Source: an uncultured Bacilli bacterium (GTDB lineage Bacteria > Bacillota_I > Bacilli_A > RF39 > UBA660). From it: a stretch of 7,809 bases of DNA. Below are positions 1 to 4,574 of this stretch, piece by piece. The stretch covers positions 1 to 7,809 of the forward strand of contig CAKOLD010000040.1 in the NCBI GenBank assembly GCA_934096015.1. Direction: 5' to 3'. Numbering within the stretch: the stretch's first letter is position 1; every line of letters starts with the position of its first letter. The notes under the pieces were generated by a model that worked only from the letters and a program-made list of their open reading frames with translations, was not told the DNA's origin and did not search any database. Both the position numbers and the translations under genes were made by a program.

Positions 1-122
1 AATTCTTTTTGATTAATTACACTTTCACTATCAGATTCATATTTTTTATCTTTATCTTCTTGAGATAATCTTATGTAGATTCCAACATTGAAATCTACTC
101 CAGTTAAGTAAGTATTATACAT
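1..122 (-). CDS. Large serine recombinase, N-terminal fragment (runs off left edge)
   Basis: Site-specific DNA recombinase of the resolvase/invertase superfamily. Only the first 40 residues are inside the window; the rest lies beyond base 1. The segment VGIYIRLSQED (residues 13-23) is the start of the catalytic resolvase domain. Ser20, in the Y-I-R-L-S context, is the expected nucleophile that forms the phosphoserine link to DNA. It is followed by SESVINQK (residues 32-39), the equivalent of the SxENQ helix start common in large serine recombinases of Firmicutes transposons, ICEs and phages. The ATG at 120-122 has a strong AAGGAGG site only 4 nt upstream. It overlaps the end of a 28-codon reading frame by 8 nt, which suggests translational coupling. 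The fold and catalytic motif are seen directly; the kind of element it moves is inference. Confidence 0.88.
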   Translation of the reverse strand, partial: MYNTYLTGVDFNVGIYIRLSQEDKDKKYESDSESVINQKE

Positions 123-201
123 TTATCCTCCTTTTCTTCTTACTTAATTGGGTATTAAGACATTTTAATAATAACGCATCCTTTAATAAATTACAGCTCA
201 T
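115..201 (-). CDS. 28-residue leader ORF overlapping the recombinase start
   Basis: Small frame starting MSCNLLKDALLLKCLN and ending in a basic KKKRR stretch, with stop TAA at 115-117. A purine-rich site (AAAAAGGA) lies just upstream of its ATG. Its last codons contain the Shine-Dalgarno of the recombinase, and it overlaps that gene by 8 nt (ATGTATAA), so ribosomes finishing here could re-initiate on the recombinase. I do not recognise the peptide. It may matter as a coupling device rather than as a protein. The alternative is chance in AT-rich DNA or a decayed gene. Confidence 0.45.
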   Translation of the reverse strand: MSCNLLKDALLLKCLNTQLSKKKRRINV

Positions 202-271
202 TATTTTCCTTTTTTATCTCTTCGATAAGATATTCCAAAATAAGATCTTTAAAAGTAATTTTATTTTCCAT
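191..271 (-). CDS. 26-residue leader ORF, second in the coupled chain
   Basis: ATG at 269-271 is preceded by AATAGGTG at suitable spacing. The peptide begins MENKITFKDLILEYLIEEIKK and reads as a single charged amphipathic helix. Its end overlaps the start of the 28-residue frame by 11 nt (ATGAGCTGTAA), and its own start overlaps the previous frame by 11 nt. Family unknown. Support comes from the ribosome site and the repeated overlap pattern, not from homology. Confidence 0.45.
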   Translation of the reverse strand: MENKITFKDLILEYLIEEIKKENNEL

Positions 272-323
272 AGCAACACCTATTAAATGTTATGTTATTA
301 TCCTTAATTTTATTATATTTCAA
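261..323 (-). CDS. 20-residue leader ORF with TTG start, first in the chain
   Basis: Short frame with a TTG start at 321-323, preceded by a very strong AAAGGGGG site 8 nt upstream. It ends in TAA at 261-263, overlapping the start of the 26-residue frame. The peptide is basic and contains adjacent cysteines (RCCYGK at the end). It lies about 25 nt downstream of the terminator hairpin at 349-382, so it is translated only from transcripts that read through. No function is recognised. Confidence 0.35.
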   Translation of the reverse strand: MKYNKIKDNNITFNRCCYGK

Positions 324-348
324 TTTATCAACCCCCTTTAACTCAAAT

Positions 349-382
349 AAAAAAAGACTATCAATCATTTAGACTAATAGCC
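349..382 (-). terminator. Intrinsic terminator or attenuator upstream of the recombinase leader
   Basis: On the minus strand an 11-bp stem (GGCTATTAGTC with GATTGATAGTC, including three G-U pairs) closes a TAAAT loop. Seven T residues follow (A tract at 349-355 on the plus strand). It sits just after the stop of the 53-residue gene and before the recombinase leader frames. I found no convincing promoter between the hairpin and the recombinase, so read-through may set recombinase expression. Confidence 0.75.
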
Positions 383-390
383 ACTTAATT

Positions 391-552
391 TTAATTTTTA
401 ATATCTGTCTTATTAAAAAGATTTTTTTCTTGATTCATAATACATTTGAAATGTTTTTTGTTGAATATATCTTTTAATTCTTGTTCTGTTATATTAGGTT
501 TGCTAGTTTTAAATTCTTGTGTAATTATGTAATTTACTTTTCTTTTCTTCAT
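391..552 (-). CDS. Small protein of unknown function, 53 residues
   Basis: Complete frame from ATG (550-552) to TAA (391-393). GGCGGAG lies just upstream of the start, and a near-consensus promoter lies 20 nt upstream (573-601). The basic N-terminus MKKRKVNYIITQEF suggests a beta strand, followed by a helical stretch NITEQELKDIFNKKHFK and a charged tail. No membrane segment or metal-binding motif is visible. It has the size, charge and position of the small accessory proteins often found between the regulator and the recombinase in Firmicutes mobile elements, but I do not recognise the family. An intrinsic terminator follows directly. Confidence 0.6.
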   Translation of the reverse strand: MKKRKVNYIITQEFKTSKPNITEQELKDIFNKKHFKCIMNQEKNLFNKTDIKN

Positions 553-572
553 TTGCTCCGCCTTTCATACAA

Positions 573-601
573 ATTGTAACGTGCATATAAAAATTTGTCA
601 G
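573..601 (-). promoter_or_regulatory. Vegetative (sigma-A type) promoter for the 53-residue gene and recombinase module
   Basis: Minus-strand CTGACA (plus 596-601), a 17-bp spacer, then TACAAT (plus 573-578): each hexamer differs from consensus by one base. The predicted start is near 566, giving a short untranslated leader before the ATG at 552. It lies in the 67-nt gap after the ribbon-helix-helix gene. Confidence 0.65.
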
Positions 602-619
602 CATCAAATTTGGAATATT

Positions 620-793
620 TTATTGTTTATCGTTTTTGATAACTACATCAAGATTACGATAGATATAATCTCTTATAAGAGTTTCCATAACAGATTGAAA
701 TGTAACATTGTTGTTAGATAATACTTTTCGTAGTGCTTTTTCAGTATTAGCATCTATCCTAAATTTCTTTTGTATCTTCTTATTCAATTTCAT
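620..793 (-). CDS. Ribbon-helix-helix (CopG/Arc-like) small DNA-binding regulator, 57 residues
   Basis: ATG at 791-793 follows GGAAGGTG at good spacing; stop TAA at 620-622. The sequence has the ribbon-helix-helix plan: a basic start, a short strand KKFRIDA (residues 9-15), helix 1 NTEKALRKVLSNN (16-28), a turn at NVT, and helix 2 FQSVMETLIRDYIYRNL (32-48). Such proteins dimerise, and the paired N-terminal strands enter the DNA major groove. Members act as plasmid copy-number repressors, antitoxins or mobile-element regulators. Here it is followed by the recombinase module, and several dyads lie upstream as possible operators. No toxin-like partner gene was seen next to it. The fold call is from pattern only. 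Confidence 0.65.
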   Translation of the reverse strand: MKLNKKIQKKFRIDANTEKALRKVLSNNNVTFQSVMETLIRDYIYRNLDVVIKNDKQ

Positions 794-821
794 TTAAACA
801 CCTTCCCTTCATTAATTTTGG

Positions 822-836
822 TACCATCTCTTGGTA
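822..836. repeat. Inverted repeat in the leader of the ribbon-helix-helix gene
   Basis: TACCA-TCTCT-TGGTA is a perfect 5-bp inverted repeat with a 5-nt spacer, 29 nt upstream of the regulator's ATG. It could be an autoregulatory operator, but it is short enough to arise by chance. Confidence 0.3.
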
Positions 837-880
837 TTGGATATCTTTTAAATCTAAATACTTTTACAACAAAATAAAAG

Positions 881-921
881 CAGGATAAACCTGTTTGCAA
901 ACAACTCACCAGTGGTGAGTT
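881..921. promoter_or_regulatory. Three adjacent dyads, candidate operator or origin-like site
   Basis: Read on the plus strand: CAGG-ATAAA-CCTG (881-893), the perfect 10-bp palindrome GTTTGCAAAC (893-902), and the perfect 19-bp dyad AACTCACCA-G-TGGTGAGTT (903-921). The last is one of the most GC-rich spots in the intergenic region. It could also fold as an 8-bp hairpin with a 3-nt loop, but the following plus-strand T-rich stretch is interrupted, so a terminator is not clear. The position upstream of the ribbon-helix-helix gene fits operators. An oriT-type hairpin is another possibility. Confidence 0.5.
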
Positions 922-959
922 TTACCTTATTTTATAAGTATTAATAAAATTTAGTAGTG

Positions 960-987
960 TTTACACTTTTCATATTTGTTATACAAT
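960..987 (+). promoter_or_regulatory. Possible rightward promoter overlapped by a palindrome
   Basis: Plus-strand TTTACA (960-965), a 16-bp spacer and TACAAT (982-987). The 14-bp perfect palindrome TATACAATTGTATA (980-993) covers the -10 box, which would suit a repressor site. No clear gene follows on this strand, so its use is uncertain; it may be only the palindrome that matters. Confidence 0.35.
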
Positions 988-1036
988 TGTATACTTAAGG
1001 TTCCTTATTCTATATGGGTGTTATACAATAGTACAC
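977..1036. repeat. 18-bp direct repeat pair
   Basis: TGTTATACAATTGTATAC (977-994) and TGTTATACAATAGTACAC (1019-1036) match at 16 of 18 positions and are 42 bp apart, about four helical turns. A further TATACAA core occurs at 1071-1077. The first copy is a near-perfect dyad and the second is degenerate. This looks like a set of binding sites (operator or iteron-like). Confidence 0.5.
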
Positions 1037-1058
1037 ACTTTTTTAATTAAATTTTTAT

Positions 1059-1110
1059 TAAAAATGGTACTATACAACAAAAATTATAAATATTATTAGT
1101 ACCATTCTTA
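1059..1110. repeat. 14-bp inverted repeat with 24-nt spacer
   Basis: The arms at 1059-1072 and 1097-1110 are complementary except at one position, and the core AATGGTACTA / TAGTACCATT is perfect over 10 bp. The third TATACAA core of the direct-repeat set begins inside the left arm. It could be a cruciform or binding site. There is no T tract to make it a terminator. Confidence 0.5.
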
Positions 1111-1147
1111 TTTAATATAAATATTTTTTAAGGGGGATTTTGAATAC

Positions 1148-1177
1148 AAAAAACACTAATCAGTTAAATGACTAGTG
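1148..1177 (-). terminator. Intrinsic terminator (leftward), end of small RNA and probably of the hsd operon
   Basis: On the minus strand CACTAGTCA pairs with TGATTAGTG (nine pairs including one G-U) across a 6-nt loop and runs into six Ts (plus 1148-1153). It stops transcripts from the promoter at 1209-1236. It is also the first good terminator downstream of the HEPN-like gene, about 250 nt past its stop. Confidence 0.7.
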
Positions 1178-1202
1178 CTAAATATATTATTATTTTGTAT
1201 TC
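1148..1202 (-). ncRNA. Candidate small RNA of about 55 nt
   Basis: A strong promoter (1209-1236) predicts a start near 1202, and a terminator ends the transcript near 1148, leaving no room for a protein. The first ten bases GAATACAAAA (plus 1193-1202) are exactly complementary to TTTTGTATTC (plus 1142-1151), which begins in the terminator T tract and continues just beyond it. A read-through form could therefore close end to end around the inner hairpin. Antisense or regulatory RNA is a reasonable reading; the target is unknown. No known RNA family is recognised. Confidence 0.4.
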
Positions 1203-1208
1203 TACCAT

Positions 1209-1236
1209 ATTGTATCATAGGTTTGTCTAAAGTCAA
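1209..1236 (-). promoter_or_regulatory. Strong sigma-A type promoter for the candidate small RNA
   Basis: Minus-strand TTGACT (plus 1231-1236), a 16-bp spacer and an extended -10, TGATACAAT (plus 1209-1217, hexamer 1209-1214). It points left into a hairpin only about 25 nt from the predicted start, so it makes either a very short RNA or an attenuated transcript reaching toward the ribbon-helix-helix gene. Confidence 0.6.
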
Positions 1237-1424
1237 TAAGGATTAAATGTCTGATAAAAGTTGTCAAAAATGTTGAACTAATACTTAGTTTTTTCTTGAA
1301 CTTTTTACCTTTCTTCAAAAAGATACATGAATATTTAATCTGATATATATAATAATAAATAGCTTTTTATTATTTAAATTTAACAGAATTTATGAATTTG
1401 CGCACCTAAATATATATCCAAAAA

Positions 1425-2336
1425 TCAGCTCTTTTCTTCTAACTTTTCTTTTAATGCTTTTAATTTATCAACAAGGGCTTTTATATTTTTATCATATTCA
1501 TTTTTAGTAACTGATTCATTATTATCAAAAAACTCTTTTAATAAATTCATTGCTTCTTTTTGTAAATTATTTCCGTTTTCAGCAATATATTTATCTTGTT
1601 TGTTGAATAATTCTCCCATCTCTTTATCAATCATATCATACTTTTTCATTGTTTCTTTATCTTTATTCATCAAATCAAAAATATTACTTGGATTATAATA
1701 CTCACGTAATATCTCAATTGCTCTTTCATTATCTTTTGCAAATATTTTATCTATTTCATTAGTAGATTCAAGGAATTTTAATTCTACATAATAAACTTTC
1801 TTATCAAATTCATCAAAAGAATACTTTACTTTAGATGTAGATAAAGCAACTTGTTTTATTTTGTTTTTATCTATTTCATTATAAACTTCATAAAATATTT
1901 CATTTATTATTTTTCTTAATTCATCTATTATTTTAAAATCAATGTAAATTTCAAATAGCATGGTATCATCATTATCATCTTTTTCAAAATGATTATTCTG
2001 ATGTCTTATTTGACTCAGTATTTTATATAAATTTGATTCATAACTTTCTTTTTCTAAAAATTCTATATTATTTGCTATAAATTTTTGATTTATTTTTTCT
2101 TGAAATACTTTAAAAGATTTAGTATTACCAAATATTTCATTTGATTTTTTTATTGCATCTATTAAATTATACATAGCAGAACAAAATAATTTATATATAC
2201 ATTGTTTTTCAATTATATTATCAGCAGTAATTTCTTTATCATCATATTCACTATATATTTTTGATAAAGTATTAGCTGCACCTAAAAAATCTTGAATGTG
2301 TAGTATTCTATTAATTTGTTTATTTGTATAGTTCAA
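1425..2336 (-). CDS. HEPN-like protein (candidate RNase), third gene of the Type I R-M operon
   Basis: 303 residues, no named family recognised. The start is TTG (2334-2336), supported by GAAGGTGA ending 4 nt upstream; the stop is TGA. The N-terminal part (about 1-160) is mostly helical. It contains ILSQIRHQNNHFE with R111 and H116 in an Rx4H arrangement and a polar residue (His112) right after the Arg, as in catalytic HEPN ribonucleases. A preceding helix CSAMYNLIDAIKKS (52-65) fits the HEPN four-helix bundle. Residues about 170-225 look mixed strand and helix, and the C-terminus (about 255-303) is Lys/Glu-rich, probably coiled coil. No Walker motif is present, so it is not a PrrC or RloC type ATPase nuclease. 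It lies 60 nt after hsdMS on the same strand. I infer an RNA-cleaving abortive-infection or effector role tied to the restriction system; the motif is seen, the activity is not shown. Confidence 0.6.
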   Translation of the reverse strand: MNYTNKQINRILHIQDFLGAANTLSKIYSEYDDKEITADNIIEKQCIYKLFCSAMYNLIDAIKKSNEIFGNTKSFKVFQEKINQKFIANNIEFLEKESYESNLYKILSQIRHQNNHFEKDDNDDTMLFEIYIDFKIIDELRKIINEIFYEVYNEIDKNKIKQVALSTSKVKYSFDEFDKKVYYVELKFLESTNEIDKIFAKDNERAIEILREYYNPSNIFDLMNKDKETMKKYDMIDKEMGELFNKQDKYIAENGNNLQKEAMNLLKEFFDNNESVTKNEYDKNIKALVDKLKALKEKLEEKS

Positions 2337-2359
2337 TACGTCACCTTCTTTAATAAAGA

Positions 2360-2365
2360 ATTATA
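2360..2365 (-). promoter_or_regulatory. Perfect -10 box between hsdMS and the HEPN-like gene
   Basis: Minus-strand TATAAT lies 23 nt upstream of the TTG start in the 60-nt gap. No good -35 stands at 16-18 bp, and there is no TG extension. It may give the HEPN-like gene some expression independent of hsdR and hsdMS, or be chance in AT-rich DNA. Confidence 0.3.
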
Positions 2366-2396
2366 CCCTAATAAAACAGAAAAATATCTTCTATTT

Positions 2397-4574
2397 TCAT
2401 TTGTTCATCAAATACTTCATCAAATCAAATAAGTATTGTTCATTTTTTAGTAATGATTTTTCTAATAATTCTATATTTGAAATTAAAGGTTCCATTGATG
2501 AATTAAATTTATTAATTAACTCAACGGGAGGAATTGGTATCTCAATTTGTTTTACTTGTGGAACTGTTAATTGTTTTTGAATGGAACCACTACTATTAAA
2601 TGGATATTGTTGCAAAAATAATTCTATATACTTTGAAAATCTTTGATCATTTGGTGTAATACTTATCAATCTTACTATTGGTGTAAATGGTTTTGTTCTT
2701 AATTTGGTAAATCCTATAGTTCCACGAGCAGATACAGTAATGCTATTCTCTTTCACAGTTGCTTTGTTTGTAAATCCATATAAGCCGTCTTTTTCTATTC
2801 CATTAGAATATATAGGAACATTACATTCACAAGTTATATTTTTACTAAACACCTTTGGTTTATCTCCTCCAGCTTTAACAATAGCAATCTCACTTATTTT
2901 TTTTGTTTCCCAGTTTCCAAATGTAGTTTTTAAAAATTCGTTATTTATTTTATCATAAGCTGATTTAATATTTTCTTGATATTTTTTACAAAACTTTTCT
3001 GTACCTGATAATAATTCGTTTATTTCTAAATCAATGTCTTTTTTTTCAATTTTTTCAAATGAAACATTAATTTTAAAATACTCTTTTGCAGATAAATTGC
3101 AATTTTTTTCTTTAATCAAATCATAACTAACAAGTGTGGAAAAGTTAGCTATTTCTTTTTTATTAACAATTGCATTGATAATAATTTCAACTTCTTGTTG
3201 TGATAGAATTGTTTTTTGATTATTATTACCTTGCTTTTCCTTAATACCTAAATTAGAAGCATCAACTAAAAATACACCATCATTTACTTTTTCTTTATTA
3301 ATAAATAATATACTTACATTAGCACCGGTTGTTGCAAAAATATCTGATGGCATTATAACAACTGATTCTATTATATTATCATGAACAACTTTTTTTCTAA
3401 TAACCGGCTCTATTCCATTAATTGCAGTTAAAAAACCGGTTGGAACTACTATAGCTGCTTTTCCCGTATCTTTTAATGAATATAAAATGTGTTGAAGAAA
3501 TAATAAATAAATTGGCATTGATTCTTTTTTTTTCACTGGTATTTTTGGAACACCAGCAAAAAATCTATCTTTATATTTATCATCAGCAAGTTGATCTCTT
3601 GTTTCACTAAAATCTGTTTTAAATGGTGGATTACTAACTATATAGTCAAATTTAGCTAATCCGTTTTTTTCTTTATTTAAATGAGCGGGATTTAATAATG
3701 TATCACCATGTATTACATTTCCTAATGAATGAACTAAATTATTTAATATTAAGTTTAATCTTAAAAATTCATTTGACTTTTGAGAAATATCCTGAGAATA
3801 AATTGTACAATTTTCTTCACCTATTTGATGTGCTAATGCTAATAATAGTGTTCCAGAACCCGCTGCAGGATCATATAAAGATATATTTTGGGTTGGATTT
3901 GGTGCTAATATTTTAGCTATAATTCTAGCTATTGAATTTGGTGTATAATATTCTGCATACTTACCAAAATCTTTATTATAATCTTTTATTAAGTATTCAA
4001 ATATAGTTGCAAAGAAATCATATTTTTCTGAGAATGCATTTTCAAAACTAAATTCCACTAATTTAGATATCATTGCTCTAAAGAATGCATTTCTTTTATC
4101 TGATTCAGTTATATATTGAGATAAAGTATCAAATAATTTGATTTTTTCTTTTGAACCGGTTTTAACCGAGAATATATCAACATTATCATTTGAAATTCCT
4201 ATTAAAGCATTATCAAATAATTCATAAAATTCAGGTATTGTTGAATTTTGATTATTAAATAATGTACTTACTCTATATGAATTTTGAATTTTAGCAACAT
4301 TAGCACCCATTCTCATTGTTAATATTGAAAATTGTTCAGGGCTTAAAGAATCTAAATACTTTTCTACTTCTTTTGTATTTGAGTTTTCATTAAGTTCTTT
4401 TGCTACTTTTTTTGTTTCATATATGAATTTATCATTTAAGTATTTATATAAGAAAATTTCTGTTATGATTTTATATTCACTTGATGCGTTACCAAGACCA
4501 TATGTAGAACATACACTTTTTAACTCATCAATCATTTTTTCAGTTTTTCTTATTATTTCTCTTTCTGTTGTCAT
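2397..4574 (-). CDS. hsdM: Type I adenine methyltransferase fused to a single half-specificity domain (HsdM-HsdS fusion)
   Basis: 725 residues. N-terminal helical HsdM region (about 5-190), then the SAM-dependent N6-adenine methylase domain (about 190-480): GKYAEYYTP (204-212), SAM-binding DPAAGSGTLL (235-244) and catalytic NPPF (315-318). A helical linker (about 500-548) leads to one target-recognition domain (about 549-690), with GTIGFTK (618-624) and the HsdS-type ending QLTVPQVKQIEIPIPP (668-683). A C-terminal helix (about 685-725) corresponds to one conserved coil of HsdS. A normal HsdS has two target domains and two coils and is a separate protein; here only half is present, in cis. By analogy with truncated EcoR124/EcoDXXI S subunits, it probably dimerises and recognises a palindromic bipartite site. 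The ATG at 4572-4574 overlaps the hsdR stop (ATGA) and has AAAGGAGT 9 nt upstream. It modifies self DNA and provides specificity for HsdR. Confidence 0.92.
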   Translation of the reverse strand: MTTEREIIRKTEKMIDELKSVCSTYGLGNASSEYKIITEIFLYKYLNDKFIYETKKVAKELNENSNTKEVEKYLDSLSPEQFSILTMRMGANVAKIQNSYRVSTLFNNQNSTIPEFYELFDNALIGISNDNVDIFSVKTGSKEKIKLFDTLSQYITESDKRNAFFRAMISKLVEFSFENAFSEKYDFFATIFEYLIKDYNKDFGKYAEYYTPNSIARIIAKILAPNPTQNISLYDPAAGSGTLLLALAHQIGEENCTIYSQDISQKSNEFLRLNLILNNLVHSLGNVIHGDTLLNPAHLNKEKNGLAKFDYIVSNPPFKTDFSETRDQLADDKYKDRFFAGVPKIPVKKKESMPIYLLFLQHILYSLKDTGKAAIVVPTGFLTAINGIEPVIRKKVVHDNIIESVVIMPSDIFATTGANVSILFINKEKVNDGVFLVDASNLGIKEKQGNNNQKTILSQQEVEIIINAIVNKKEIANFSTLVSYDLIKEKNCNLSAKEYFKINVSFEKIEKKDIDLEINELLSGTEKFCKKYQENIKSAYDKINNEFLKTTFGNWETKKISEIAIVKAGGDKPKVFSKNITCECNVPIYSNGIEKDGLYGFTNKATVKENSITVSARGTIGFTKLRTKPFTPIVRLISITPNDQRFSKYIELFLQQYPFNSSGSIQKQLTVPQVKQIEIPIPPVELINKFNSSMEPLISNIELLEKSLLKNEQYLFDLMKYLMNK
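3525..3533 (-). repeat. A9 homopolymer in the hsdMS coding strand
   Basis: Nine As encode three Lys near residues 348-350, within the methyltransferase domain. Runs of eight As also occur at 2897-2904 (target-recognition domain) and 3039-3046 (linker). Slippage at any of them would frameshift the protein, so they are possible phase-variation or expression-noise sites. In DNA this AT-rich the runs may have no function. Confidence 0.5.

Larger units (their letters stand above)
794..1424. other. 630-nt intergenic region rich in dyads, without a convincing protein gene
   Basis: Besides the sites listed separately, the part at 1237-1424 next to the hsd operon holds an all-A/T inverted repeat (AATAATAAA 1351-1359 with TTTATTATT 1366-1374). 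It also holds a weak rightward hairpin with a T tract (AACTAA-TAC-TTAGTT from about 1276). Both are weak. Reading frames here are under 20 codons. Confidence 0.6.

Noticed and set aside
1140..1175. Rightward 11-codon TTG frame after AAGGGGG, possible leader peptide
   Set aside because: Ribosome-site spacing is very short, no gene follows on this strand, and the peptide is not toxin-like. It is kept only as a note to the small-RNA finding.
620..1236. Plasmid copy-control unit of the pMV158 type (CopG-like protein plus countertranscribed RNA)
   Set aside because: The ribbon-helix-helix gene and small RNA recall that arrangement, but no replication initiator gene is present and the order differs.
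1425..2336. PrrC or RloC anticodon nuclease
   Set aside because: There is no Walker A/B ATPase domain and the protein is too short; only the HEPN-like motif is shared.
2704..2958. Rightward open frame of 84 codons
   Set aside because: It lies wholly antisense to the target-recognition part of hsdMS, has no ribosome site or domain, and is a by-product of AT-rich coding on the other strand.
3698..3916. Rightward open frame of 72 codons
   Set aside because: Antisense to the conserved methylase core; no independent support.
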